Below, piece after piece: positions 10,480-22,259 of a stretch of DNA of 64,000 bases. A program made the translations under genes and the position numbers. Below the pieces are notes generated by a model. The model saw only the letters and a program-made list of their open reading frames with translations, did no database searches and was not told the DNA's origin. Origin of the DNA: Desmodus rotundus (taxonomy: Eukaryota; Chordata; Mammalia; Chiroptera; Phyllostomidae); NCBI RefSeq assembly GCF_022682495.2, contig NC_071392.1, positions 84,460,797-84,524,796 of the forward strand, in the 5' to 3' direction. Within the stretch, counting starts at the first letter, position 1. Each line of letters opens with the position of its first letter.

Positions 10480-12430
10480 GTGGAGCCGACCATTAGCCTT
10501 TGATTTCTAGATAAAGCTCACAATGGCCTGCTGTGTCCTAGAGGACAGGACAGCTTGGGGACAGAGCAGGAAGGCAGGTTGAGGATGAAGGAGAAGGTGT
10601 TGAGTGGGAGGGGAATGAAGAAAAAGGTTTGTTTACTTTACAATTTTGATATTTTCCCTGCTAGAGGCTGGAGGTGGGCCGCAGACTTCAGGGGTCTTCC
10701 CTAGGTCGTGGCTTCCCATGATCATACAGGATGGGATGCCAGGCTCCTGCTTGTTGCCGGGGATTCCCAGAGACACCAGGACCTGGCTGAGAGCAGTGCT
10801 GGCAGGGCGAACGGCAGCCTGATTCTCCGCGGAAGACTCGTTCGCCCAGCCATGCTCTCTCTGCTGGCCTGTGTCCCAGGGATCTCACGTTCAGTGCAGC
10901 TGCCTCTAAAAGTGCCGTGAGGCATGCGAACTTTGTTCTCTGAACTTGGCCTCTTCCAGTTAGTCTGTGGATCGGCCAAGGTTGAGTTAGGGTTTGCAGT
11001 TTGCCATGACACATGTATCTATAATGGCTTCAAGAAGAAATCACCATCTTAGGCAACATACTTTAATGTTTTGGTATTTTGAAGAAAGCTGTGTTTATTT
11101 TATTGAAAGTCTCAGATTTTGATAATGATCTAATACCCTGTACCTCCAATTCGTCCCCCTGCTCTGATGTCTAATTGTTAAGGCAGCATACGGGAAGGGC
11201 ATTTAAAGAATCTTAGTGTCTTCCAGAGAATGATCTGAAATTACACTTTATCACCACCAGAGACGCTGGTCTTTGATGAATTTGCAGGCGAAAGGAGGAA
11301 CAGAGAACATGAAACTGGCATAGGACCCGGAAGGCGTGGTTTGCACAGTGCAGTCTGTGTGAGGCTTGTGGGTCCTAAGTTATGGACATAATTGGGGCAA
11401 CGTGTTGGTAGCCCATCAAAAGGCAAAGTTGTCTTTTTAGGGGAAACTTCTATTAAAGTTCTAGTTGAAAACAACTTCTAAACAAAACCACGCTTGTAGA
11501 GTGTATGTAATTCTGCATGATCACTAAATGAATGTAAATAACACTTCAGAGAGACACCAAGATGAACCATCTCTGCCCTGCCACCTCGTGCATTCCAGGG
11601 CACAGACCCTGAGTTATGTAGCCAGCTTGGGAAGTCAAAAGACTGAATTTTTCAGGGATGCCCAGCTAACTTTGCATCTTAACTTGGGGCCTCGCACGAA
11701 TCATAAATGCATCATAAAACCTTTCGTTGCACACTCATTTCACAGGTGGAGCAGGAAGAAGTGAGCTCAGCTCCCACAGGAGCACATGTCTGTATTCCTT
11801 TCTGGTCGTTGCTCTTCTCCTGGAGGCATAGGCACCATTACTACACCTGTGTGGAGGGAAATGCCAGTTTGGGCTTCCGCCCAGACTTCACATGAGTGGT
11901 ATCTTATATCCAGTACCTTTCTTGATGCGAGGAATCTGAGAAGGACCTGGGAGGCAAGCATCTGCCCATAGGAAGAGAAACAAATGAGATTCTTCCCCAC
12001 CCCCTCCTCCGAGGGCAGGGGCTGTGGGAGGGAGTTTTAAGCCCATAAAAGCCACGCTAATGTGGGGGTAGAGCTCTGGCCTAGGAGATCAGACACCTGG
12101 GCCACCGAGTGTGTGACTGACTGACCCCTCAGGGTCCACGGGTTTAAACCAGGAGTGAAAGGAGAGATGTGTCTGCATCCTGTGAGTCCTAACATTCTGG
12201 CTCGTACCCTGCTGCCTCCACCCTCCACTGTGTCCTGCAGCAACACCTGGAGTTGGGTGTTTATTCTGCTCCAGAGAAGAGGTGGGAGCTGTCATTGTGA
12301 ATCTTCTTCCACGTGGGCCAAGGAGCCTGGCCATTGGCAGTCACCACCAGGTTAAAAAACCCAGACCAGAGACGCCTTCCATTTTCCTTTCCTATACCGG
12401 GTCCTAGGCTCACTGACCTGCAGACGTCTT
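10480..12430. other. unassigned stretch with one inverted repeat
   Basis: No gene or assigned repeat. GGGCGAACG (10805-10813) and CGTTCGCCC (10839-10847) form a perfect 9-base inverted repeat with a 25-base spacer that includes CCGCGG. Confidence 0.5.
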
Positions 12431-12439
12431 GGAAGGCCA

Positions 12440-12560
12440 GCTAGTGTAAGATCAGCTATATTTCCAGCCCCTTCTTTCTACAGGCGAGGCTCAGAGTTTC
12501 TCTAACTAGCTCAAGGTGACTTAGGAAATGAGTGGTTAGAATCAGGTCTCATGTCTTGCT
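12440..12560 (-). mobile_element. MIR SINE fragment, antisense
   Basis: 'TACAGGCGAGGCTCAGAG', 'CTAGCTCAAGGTGACTTAGG' and 'AGTGGTTAGAATCAGG' follow the reversed MIR core. Highly diverged. Confidence 0.55.
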
Positions 12561-12564
12561 CATT

Positions 12565-13810
12565 TTCATGCCCTGGACTTCCCTCCCAGATTGGCCCTCT
12601 TTATATGTTAATATGTGCCCCTCATCTAGGATGCCTTCAGGGTTAGTGCCTTTATGCCCTTAGAGTCAACCTGCAGTCTTGGAAAGGGGTGGGGGGGCGT
12701 TTCTATTGACACAGGATCTATTCAAACTTTCCCCCGGGGGTATAGCATCAGCTACTGTCCTCCAAGCAGTGCAGCCTTGGGTATCTAGCAAGAGGTTATG
12801 TGGAGTTTTGTTAAAACAGGCTGTGGTAAAATGAATGAAACAACAGCACCCCTCAAACCACCTCCACACCCCCACCAGGGGTTCAGACGTGTAACCGTGT
12901 TTGTGTGGGCTGGATCTTAGGTGCCCGCCCATGGAGGCAGAGTCAAGGTTCCGGCTAGCCTGGCCGCCGTGGTTGCCATCCTCACTGCCAGTTCCCGCCG
13001 TGACCGGGTTGGTCGCATATTCTATAGGCCAGTGTACCACCTGCTGACCCACCATATCAAACCATCATCCTTTTGTCCTGATACATATGAGATCCACAGA
13101 ATTGCCTTTATTCTTGTCCCAGGAGATAAATCTATTCTGTCATTGCAACATATTAAGGCAAAATCATTTGTTCTGGGTGTTTTTGTTCTGAGGATTTGAA
13201 AAACGAGTTGTACCGATGTGCTAGCACATTGGCCGTGCGGCAGAGCGTTGTATTATAGCCGCTGCAGGTGTGGTGGGGGAAGGGCATCAGCCCACGGCCC
13301 AGAAACACTTACAAGCATCCCCATACCGACCTTAGACCCTCTGTTCTTCCCCATTAACTGAACACGTATCAGGTGACCTGCTGTTATCTGGGAGCTGATA
13401 AAAGGAGAGAAAATAAAATAAGGTATGTGATCCCAGATCACAAAGAACTAAACACAATCTGTTATGAAGGTCATATTTACATAAAGAGGGAAACTCTTCA
13501 AAAAGTATTCTAAGAACAGGCTGATACAGAGTATAGAGTCAATGGTAGTCGAATGAGCTCATTAAGGCCCCTGGCCAGGAAAGACACGAGGATTGGCTCT
13601 ACCCAGCAAAGAGGAGATGGGTGGAGCTCACCAAGAAGGCCATGGTAAGCCTGAGGAACTCAAACTGTAGCCTGAGGTTGCTAGAACCCCACTGAAAGGC
13701 TTGTGATTGGACAGTACCATAACTCAACTTCTCATTCAGAAAGGTCACGGCTGCTGGATGGAGAATGATGTGGGGGCACGTGGGTGGTATTGTCACAGAA
13801 GGAAGTGAAG
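12565..13810. other. unassigned stretch
   Basis: No assigned repeat or exon. A 10-base palindrome GTGCTAGCAC lies near 13218. Open frames on both strands near 12670-13200 have no domain. Confidence 0.45.
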
Positions 13811-13814
13811 GCCA

Positions 13815-14795
13815 AAGTGACGTGTAGAATAAAAAGAAACCAATGGATTGGAGAGAAACTCTCCAATGGGAAGCCAGTGCAGGGTTTTAGGAAGAAGAGT
13901 GCTAGGATATGACTTAGGTTTTAACAAATCCCACTGGCTCCTGAGTTGAACATGTTCTGGAGGGGGGAGAGGATGGTAACGGGGGGCCAGCTGTTGCAAA
14001 AGTCTAGGCAAGGGATGGTAGGCTCTGACCAGGACGGCAGCAGTGGGGGTTGTGCAGGAAATTCAAATACTGTCTTAGTTCTGAAGGTTGAGACGACAGG
14101 ATTCCTCATAGATGAGCTGTAGTGTGTGAGAGAAACAACAGTCAAAGATGGTTTCGAGGCTCTTTGGCCTAAGCAACTGAGGTTGAATTGCCATCGACTA
14201 AGGTGGAGAAAACAGAAGAAGGAGCTAGATTTATGGGGGAAGTGTCGTGTTAATATATCCAAGTAGAGATAGTACGTAGGCAATTGAATTATGAGTCTTG
14301 AGTTCAATGTGAGGAGAGACTGGAGACATAAATTTGAGGGTCTCTAGCATAGAGATGATATTTAAAGCTACAGACTAGATGACATCACCAAGGGAGTAAA
14401 CATAAGTATCCATAGAAAACAGTTGGGTTGACTTCTGGGGCACACCAATGTTAAGAGGTCAAGTTGGTGAGGAAGAGGCAGCAAAGCCTATGGAAACGCC
14501 AGGGCCAGTGAGTTAGTAGGACCCCGTGATGGTGCTTGGAAGTCCTGTGAGTTATTCAAGGGGAGGAAATGATGGATGTGCCGAATGCTGTTGACAGGTC
14601 TAGAAGAAAGAGAACTGATGAGTTTCCATTGGATTTGGCAGCACAGAGCGCAATGCTGAGCTTGATAAGAACAGTCAAGGGGAAGTGGAAGGAGCAAAGA
14701 TCTGACAGGACTTATTAAGGGAGAGAATGGGAGACGAGAAATTAGATGTAATGACTACAGATATCTGTTGAAGGGTTTTGCTGCAAAGGGAAGGA
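13815..14795 (-). mobile_element. ancient LINE remnant (L2/L1M class), antisense
   Basis: About one kilobase of collinear landmarks: 'TGGGAAGCCAGTGCAGGGTTTT', 'CAGCTGTTGCAAAAGTCTAGG', 'CATAGAGATGATATTTAAAGC', 'GACATCACCAAGGGAGTAAA', 'CTGGGGCACACCAATGTTAAG' and 'TTCCATTGGATTTGGCAGCA'. They match a common old mammalian LINE 3' region read antisense. The family between L2 and old L1M is not certain. Confidence 0.7.
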
Positions 14796-14799
14796 GAGG

Positions 14800-17700
14800 T
14801 CAAGGAAGCCAGCAGTGACTTCGATGAAAACAGTTTCAGTGGGTGATGCTGTGGGGGTGGAGGGTACTGAGTGCCTGTTTGCTCATCCTTGGAAAAGGGT
14901 GAGTGGTTTGGGCCAGCTGGTGCAGGGCCCCAGTGGCCAGTGGCAGACCTTGGCATCTTCTTGGTGGTCCCTTTGTTTGTATCTCTCTCTCTGTGCCTGC
15001 CCATTTCACTGGCCTTGTTTAGGGCCTTCTACTGCTCCCTTTGGACCATTGCTCCATGAGGCTGTGTCTTCTGAATGGGCTTTGCCTATATTCAGAACTG
15101 CCCCCTTAAACAAGGAGAAGACCTTCTGGCTGTGACTCTCTATTCACACAGTTCCAGCGGTCACATCTGTTGTTCTGAGTCAGCCTAACCACACTTGTGC
15201 TTCTGAATAATCTTGTGTTGCTGCCTAAGATCCAAGACTCTTATACACAGTTTTGTTCATTGATATATAATTCAGGTGTCCTTTATTTAGATTCACATTA
15301 CAAATGTTATAAAACTCATTCTTTTTGGTGCTTAAAGACTACATTACGTTGTCAAAAATTAGGTTATGTCCATGAGCAAAAAGAAAGAAAATCCCCTTAA
15401 GCCCACCCTCTCATGCAGCTGCTGTTACCATCATATGGTTCACACATACTCAGAGACATGCACATAGAAACACACACATGGTGTTGACATGCTTCAATTG
15501 TCAGATCAGCGATCAGTGTGACCACCGTGCCCTGTGGGAACTATTGCCCTGCCCTCCTCGTGCTTTTACTCTCTTCCATCTCTGCTCACAAGCTCCCTTT
15601 GCCCCCCACCCCACCGCTTCTCAGGGTGGTGTCATCAGTTGGAAGACTCACGTGGCTGTCATGTGAATGTCCTTGAAGGTTTTCAGCAATCTCTTCTAGA
15701 CCTCCTTCTCAGATTACAGGAAGCAGCAGGACCTGTATGTGGAGGAGGAGGGTGACAGCAGAGTGTGCCGAGAGAAACAGAGGTGTGAAATGCATATTAA
15801 TGCACCCCCAGTCTGCAGTTCTGTTATTCCCCACAGAAAGGTCGCTACTGCCCGTCTCACCTGGAATATGCAAGAGGTGGCAGGATTCCCTCACGCTGCC
15901 TCACCCTGTCGTGAGTGGTATGAATTAAATTCCATTCTCACTGGCCCAAGTGCTTTATCAGTTTGAGAACTGATAGCTTTTGGTGCTCTGCTGCTCATTC
16001 CTACCCCTAGCCCCCAGGTTGGGTAGGTTGCAGGGGTCTTTTGGGGGAACACCAAAGAGCACGCAGCTAAACAGTTGTGCCCATCACACTGAATCCATCT
16101 TCTTAAGGACATTTCCACATTTCTCTACCATTCTGTCCTCTCGACCTTGCCCCTCCACTGTCCCTACAGATCAGCAGTCCCAGGCCGGGGTGGGGGATGG
16201 CATGCACAGAATTAACACTTACTTTTTTTCAGGTCCAGTAGCATCTCAAGTCAACACTCAGCTCTCAAATCCCATGGTGCAGAAAACACCCTTGGACACG
16301 AACCATTCACATGGCCCAGTTGCGTATCAGTTGGCGGCCTTAGCCAGGCTGGTTGGTACCACTTACGATTGTGTAGGTATGAGGTTTCTACCTTCCACCC
16401 CAGCACCAGTCCCTTGTCACAGCCAGGTACAGCTACTTTAAGTTAATCATTCTCTTCCTGGGCTCAGCAACCTCTTATTTGGCTTTTCTGCCTATGGAAC
16501 CAAATGTGCCCACACAATCATTAGCAAGTGTGGGAATTGTTGTTAGGAGCTGAATATGTGCTGTACACCCACAAACTTCAGGTGCTATGCAGAATATGAT
16601 TGCCAGGGGATTGCTTTTGTCTAGATGCTGAAGGAAGTTAATTAGCACGTTGGGCCAGAGCCGGATGGAGGCTGGGTCCATCCACTGTGCTGGACGGAGG
16701 GTGGACCTCCTCCCAGGGCCCATGTTTGCTGTCACTGTTGTAGTTGTGGTCAGTTCTGGGTCAGACACTATCAGTTGTGTGTCCCCTGGCACCTGAAGAA
16801 CAGGGGTACCTGGGAGCCATCAGCCACAGGCAGGGTCCTAGAGAAGTTGCCCCACCAATTCCTTAGAAATGGGGAAAAGGTTTGTCGGTGTTTGAGGATG
16901 TGAAGATCTGTTGGAGGGAGTGGAGAAGAAAGCAATGGGAAGAGAGGGAGCAGCATCTTGAAATTTCCACTCAGAAAAAAAAAGTCACTAGTAGTAATGT
17001 CAGTGGCTGCCCTTGGCCCCCAACTGCCCCCCATGGAGGTCACCATCCATGACCCCCCTCTTTGCAAACCAATGGTGGAAAGCCCTGCGCGGTGTGTCTA
17101 GTTGGCATTCCGAGCCACGTGTGCACCGTGTCCTATAGAAGGAGAGCACTTGATCCAGGTAATTAAAAGTGTCAGCTCCTTATCCAGGAGAGGGTTCTAT
17201 TAAATTATGTACAGTAAATATTTTTGCAAGTTGGAACTCTGAAGGAGACTTGCTGATCTGTGGCATGCTGCCAGGCAGCTGGTAAACCTGGGAAAGTGGC
17301 TCTCCAGCCAGGGCAGGGCCTGGGAGGGGCAGGCATGCACAGTCTGGAGGCCCTTTGTTTCAGCTTCATCTCTGCCTCCCGTGAGGAGCGCAGGATTCTC
17401 CCAGGGCTGCTGAATCAATAGAGACAATGACACAAACTGCTTGGTTAGTGCAGCCTCGGCAATTCTGATAGGAGCCCTATCAGCACCGCTGCTCAGGAGG
17501 GGCAGTCTGAAGGGGGGTGGGGGGAATCGATGGCAGGAGGCAGAGAGTCTGATCCAGCTGGAGGGGTAGATGGCAGTGGTGGGAGGGGACAGTGCTGGAC
17601 CCTCAGCCCTGTCCTCCAGGGGCTCCTGAGAGGGCACAAGGTCCTTACTTACATCCTCTAACCACCACCTGCCAGGGTCCACATCTGCCCTCTCTCCCCT

Positions 17701-17960
17701 CTCCTCCTCAGTGCCTGGCTCTGTCCTAGGGTGCAGGCAGTGGGCTTGGCTGACTAACAGTGGTGGTCAGTTTGGTCTTGAGAAAAGAGATGGAGATGGG
17801 GGCAGGTGTGACCAGGAGATCTTTCCTTGTGGTCTTGATTCTGTGCAGCTGGACAGGCACCCCAAGCCCAAGGTAACAGACGAAAGGGCTGCCCAAATGC
17901 CTGGCCTTCCAAGAATTCCCACTTGCTAACATGTCCTGACTGTGGTCTCTCTCCCCCTCT
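14800..17960. other. unassigned stretch
   Basis: No gene found in more than 3 kb. A frame of 153 codons at 15980-16441 (+) and one of 160 codons at 17200-17682 (-) are the longest. Neither has a domain, a signal peptide or good splice context that I can see, and I treat both as chance. Part of 15290-15480 may be L1-derived. Confidence 0.4.
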
Positions 17961-17984
17961 CTGCTTTCCTCTCGGTAGTGTTCC

Positions 17985-18060
17985 TAGTTCTTAGAACACG
18001 TGCTGGCACGTGGTAGGTGCTCAATAAATACTTGTTGAATGAATGAATGAATGAATGAAT
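17985..18060 (+). mobile_element. MIR/L2 3' end with (GAAT)n tail
   Basis: 'GCTGGCACGTGGTAGGTGCTC' (read in parts) leads into AATAAATACTTGTTGAATG and a run of GAAT units, the standard L2/MIR terminus. Confidence 0.8.
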
Positions 18061-18064
18061 GGCT

Positions 18065-19225
18065 TCTCCCTTTGTCTTGATTTAATTATCCTGTGTGAAG
18101 TGGGGAAAAGGCTCTCCTTGGACTTTTAGAAAATTCTGTTGACCCCATTTGCTGAGGAAGGCACCCCAAGTCCAGGTGCCTCCTGTCATTTGGAAATTCC
18201 TGGCAGCTGGGCTGTAGGACAGAAGGGACAACTGGGAACAAAGGGACAGGTGGTCAAAACGAAAAGTCAAAAGCAGGTCCACAGGTAACACGTGATGCTT
18301 CTGACCCTCCTTTCTTCAGGCCTAGGCTCTGGCCCCCAGGCCTGGCAGCTCCTAGCCTCCCCACCTTCCCTCTCTTCTGCATTCCTCTCACCTGTGATCT
18401 CCGCATGCCTGTGGGAGCTGCATGTCTGAGGCAGGTTCATGGGCTCCCTTAGCTCCCTTCCTGTTTCCTGGCATTCTGTGGCTTTGCGGTTCATGTGTAC
18501 CTTCAGTGGTAATGGAAGAACAGGAGAACGGAACCCCCACACAGATGATTTTGCTGCTCATTTGTAACTTCTGTCGGGTGAGAGAAGCCCATGAACACAC
18601 AGTCGTAATACAATGTGTGGTTTGGGATGACTGTTATTTTCCCTCTTTAAACTTCTCACTGTCTCACCTCGCTCCCATTAGCACGATATGATGGGAACTT
18701 GTCTGCATTACGGACGTGTCTGGAGCGGAGACCCTCGGTGGCTCTGTCAGGCCAGTTTGGCACGTCGGGGAGCCATCTGAGCAGTCTGTCAGAGAAAGCA
18801 CCGAAAGGGTGGTGCGTGTGCGCGCGTGTAAGCCTCCGTGCTGCAGAAGCCTGTTCTTTTTCCTTACATCTGGGGAGACCTGCTAGTTTTCCTCCCAGCG
18901 TCTGGGAGAAGAGAGCTCCCAGTTGGTGCTTGAGGTTGCGTTCTCTGCAGGGAGCCATTGCTCTGCTGTTTGGAGAAGGCTTTTTGCTCTGCAGCTTCAG
19001 ATCATTGCACATGATGAAACACCTTCTCACCACTGACGATTGTAATTTAAAGTGTTTGACAGTCTTTTCAACTGAAAAAGGGTAGTAATCATCACTTGCC
19101 ACAGGCAGACTTGGAGAGTCACTGTTAACGAGGGACTGGAAGAATGCGTCCTCCCTGGCACCTGCACAGCTTCATTTACTTCCCTACCTCATGCTCACGG
19201 TCTTTCCAGCCACCTCAGCTGCTGT
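18065..19225. other. unassigned stretch, double-strand open region 18700-19085
   Basis: Between about 18699 and 19085 both strands stay open: 128 codons on plus, and 148 codons on minus from 19102 to 18656. No protein family is recognised on either. CpG is kept better here than nearby. A constrained noncoding element is as likely as coding sequence. Confidence 0.4.
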
Positions 19226-19228
19226 GGC

Positions 19229-19335
19229 TCCCAGATCCCCCCATCACCACCACTGTCACTGCCATCACCACCATCGCCACAGCCTCCACCACCCCCACCA
19301 CTTCCACCACTTCCACTTTCTCCACCTTCACTATC
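19229..19335. repeat. degenerate (CCA)n triplet tract
   Basis: CACCAC, CCACCA and TCCACC triplets dominate and produce a threonine-rich frame in the plus strand. The frame is a product of the repeat. Confidence 0.85.
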
Positions 19336-19394
19336 TCTAAGAGCAGCAATGAGGGACTCTTATTGGACTGACTTGCTTAGCGCTGTTGGATGTG

Positions 19395-19560
19395 CTTTGA
19401 ATTTACCTGCCCACTTAATTCTCATAAAAACTCTAGGATGTATTTAAATATCATCAGGCTCATTTTCAGTACGATTACCTGGGGGATAGAGGACAAATCT
19501 GAATCTCAGAGATAGTCCTTTGCACACGGTCATAGAGATAGTAAGTGCTGATGGAGCCTC
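19395..19560 (-). mobile_element. MIR SINE, antisense
   Basis: 'CTTAATTCTCATAAAAACTC', 'GAATCTCAGAGATAGTC' and 'CACACGGTCATAGAGATAGTAAG' are reversed MIR core landmarks, well diverged. Confidence 0.65.
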
Positions 19561-19564
19561 TGTC

Positions 19565-20520
19565 CTGTCTCTACTTTTGGCTTCATCTTTCAGGTTATTT
19601 ACATGTGTGTTTCTGTAGCTGTCTGTGTGTCTGTGGATGTATGTCTTTCTACATAGGTCGGTGCATACTTTGTCATTTTGCCAAGGAGGAGGCCACGGTG
19701 GCTTTATCAAAGACTAAGTCCATTGCAAACAGCGGATGTGATAGCACAAGATGGTTTGGTGTGTTTAACAAGGTGGTTTTGAAACTGTTACAGAAATGAG
19801 GGTAATAGAGGTGGAAGAAAGAGGAAGGAGAGTAGCATTTTGGCCATGATGCAGTTAAAACCTTCACTAATAACCTTATTTTGTTTAAAAGTGATTATAA
19901 TCAGTGGATAACTACTGTAAATTAGTCAATTAAATAATTGATCTTTCTCATAACCTTTCCTTTTATTCACTCCCAACTTTATTTTCTTCCTAGGAAATCA
20001 AAGAAACATAAAAGTTTTCTTTTGGGGTTCAGGTTTGGAGGGCACTCCCACTCCGGCCGGAAACGTCTCGTTAAGATGGTTAATAACGACAACACGAACC
20101 CCAGAGTGCCGCCCTCTACTTGACATTGGACAGTGGCTGAAGGAAAGCAAGGGATAATGTCTGTTTTCTTACTTTGTTTAGCACAAAAGGAAAAGGGGGA
20201 GAGGATGTCCTTTTTCGGTGATTCCAGGTTCTAGAGCCCATGGCCCCTGAGGTCTGGACTGCTTACCCTGTGGGTGCGTTTGTGGCGTTTGAGCCACATG
20301 GCATTTCAGGGAGAACAGTGACCAAACTCTCACTGACGTCACCCACAGCTCCTGGCCTGGTGGCTGTGTTCTGTGCCACGTGCAGAGGGTGGCAGTGCCT
20401 GACCCGCTGCCTTCCGCCTCTCACAGCTGTCAAATCCAGTCCTGGCTGGCCAGTGGTGACATGTCCACATACGAAGTCACATTATAGTCAGAACTCATTG
20501 TGCTCCGCTTCAGTGCACCT
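19565..20520. other. unassigned stretch with bulged hairpin
   Basis: No assigned repeat. GAGGGCACTC (20038-20047) can pair with GAGTGCC-gc-CCTC (20104-20116), leaving a two-base bulge; the 56-base spacer holds five or more CpGs. A TTCCTAG acceptor-like string precedes it near 19990 but no exon follows convincingly. Confidence 0.4.
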
Positions 20521-20526
20521 CACAGA

Positions 20527-20552
20527 TGTTATTTATTTATTTATTTATTTAC
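20527..20552. repeat. (TTTA)n microsatellite
   Basis: About six TTTA units, directly at the internal edge of the Tigger-like fragment. Confidence 0.9.
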
Positions 20553-20671
20553 AAATCGAAGGAAGACCCTCCACCAGCAAAAAGATTATGACTCGTTTTA
20601 TTAGCCACTCGCTTTATTGCAGTGTTCTGAAACCAGGCCCACAATATCTCCGAGGTGTTCCTGCATATTTT
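20553..20671 (-). mobile_element. Tigger3/Golem-like DNA transposon fragment
   Basis: Read on the minus strand, it runs from 'CAGGAACACCTCGGAGATATTG' (in parts) through 'GCAATAAAGCGAGT' to 'CATAATCTTTTTGCTGGTGG' and 'AGGGTCTT'. These match the terminus and the adjoining internal part of a Tigger-type (Tc1/mariner) element. The rest of the element is missing beyond the TTTA tract. Confidence 0.8.
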
Positions 20672-20699
20672 AGAAAGAGGTCCTTGGATTTTACATTTT

Positions 20700-21755
20700 A
20701 GAAAACAAGTTTGGGGGAAAAAAAAAAAAAGGGAAAACAGGCTTTGGGAAGCATATTGGCTTTGGTTGCATTTCTCCCTCATCACAATGGTAGGAAGCTG
20801 GAGCTTTCTATTGAACCGTAAATAGTTATTGCAGAGAAATGTAGGAACTCCCATGGCGGGTGTCCGGGAGAGAGGATGGGGGTAGGGGCGCTGGCTAAGG
20901 CTTCAAGACATAGATGTGCACTATGGGCCAGTTTCTTCACACTCAGGTTGGGGAAGGTGACAGCAACCCCCTTGGGCCACCGTCCTTCGCTTGGGCTCTT
21001 CTCACCTGAGGCAGAGAGAGCATCCTTCTCAGGGAAGGGGACTGGAGCCTGGGAAGAATCAATTCAGCAGTGGCAGCCTCGAACAGCCAGGACGGAAAAG
21101 TCTGCCGTTGCTGGTCAAACTCAAACTCAGTGGCCGGGTCTGGAGAACAGTGTACCTGCTGTAGGAGCCACGGTGATCCCATGGGGGAGCCAGAGCCCTG
21201 CCAGGGGAGGGGTGTGAGTTAGTCAGGGCTCAGGAAACCAGCTGCAGGAAGGACAGAGTTCTGAAGTCAGACCAGGTAGGAGGATCAGAAACCAAGACTG
21301 CACTCAGCAGCGTTAACAAAGGAGATTTTCAAAAACAAGTTCGAGTTGAAGGTGCAAATATAAAATCAAATAGAAAAGCAAAGGGCATTCATGTGCTCCA
21401 AGAAAGAAAATTTGGACATTAAAGCAAACTCTCCCCACCTCACCACATCTCACCCTTTGAGGCAGACTAGTCCTGGGTGCTATAAGTGTGGGGGTCAGGG
21501 AGGAGAGCACCTGGCTGCGTGGGGGGCGGGGCGGGCTATAGGCAGAAAGGCAGGAGCAGGCAGAACCCGGTGCACCCACACTGCCCTTGAGTGGTGGGCC
21601 TCCAGCTCGTAGGAACTGTCAACCTGGCTTGATGTCAAAGAGTTGGACATTTGACTGCACGGTGACTGTACAGTAGGATTCAGGGCAAGTTGCAAAAGGT
21701 GGAGTAAGACCAGGACCAAACTAAAATGGGATGGCTGTTTGTCTTGATTTGATAA
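20700..21755. other. unassigned stretch
   Basis: No repeat or exon assigned. A G-rich patch (GGGGGGCGGGGCGGGC) lies near 21521-21536. Confidence 0.4.
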
Positions 21756-21761
21756 AAGCAG

Positions 21762-22256
21762 TGCTTGGGTAGACAGAATAATGCCCACCCCCGCCCCCCG
21801 CCCCAAGTTGTCCAGGTCTTAATCTCTAGGATTTGTCTGTTACTTTCCACAGCAAAGGGGGCTTTACAGATGTGACTGAATTAAGGACCTTCAGAGGGAG
21901 GATTATCCTGATGGGCCCAACATAAACACACCAGGGTCCTTGTAAAGGAGAAGCTGGAGGAGCAGGGTTGGAGAGATTTGAAGATGCTGGACTGTTAACT
22001 TTGAAGTTGGAGGAAGGGGCACAACTTGAGCAATGCAGGCGGGTTTTGGGGGCTGGAGAAGGCAAGGGAACAGAGTTGCCCCTGGAGCTTCTGGAGGGAG
22101 TGCAGCCCCGCCGACACCTTCATTGGAGACCTGTGAGACCCGTGAGACCCCTGTTGAACTCCTGACCCCCGCAACTATAAGATAACAAATGTGTGTTGTT
22201 TTAAAGCCAGTAAATTTGTGTTAATTTGTTATATCAGCAATAGGAAACTAATACAG
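21762..22256 (+). mobile_element. MLT1 solo LTR (ERVL-MaLR), sense
   Basis: The landmarks of an MLT1 LTR appear in order: 'GACAGAATAATGCCC', 'AGGTCTTAATCTC', 'CTTTACAGATGTGACTGAAT', 'GATTATCCTGATGGGCCC', 'GGGTCCTTGTAAAGGAG', 'CCCCGCCGACACCTTCATT', 'TGTTTTAAAGCCAGTAAATT' and the terminal 'GGAAACTAATACAG'. At about 495 bp it is close to full length. No internal retroviral sequence or second LTR is near, so it is a solo LTR. A C-rich expansion (21785-21804) interrupts the start. Confidence 0.9.
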
Positions 22257-22259
22257 ATT

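Noticed and set aside
19144..19371. Threonine-rich 75-codon frame
   Set aside because: It is caused by CCA/ACC triplets.
19985..20125. Acceptor-like TTCCTAG followed by a possible exon
   Set aside because: No open frame of useful length with a donor site follows, and the downstream DNA has hairpin structure.
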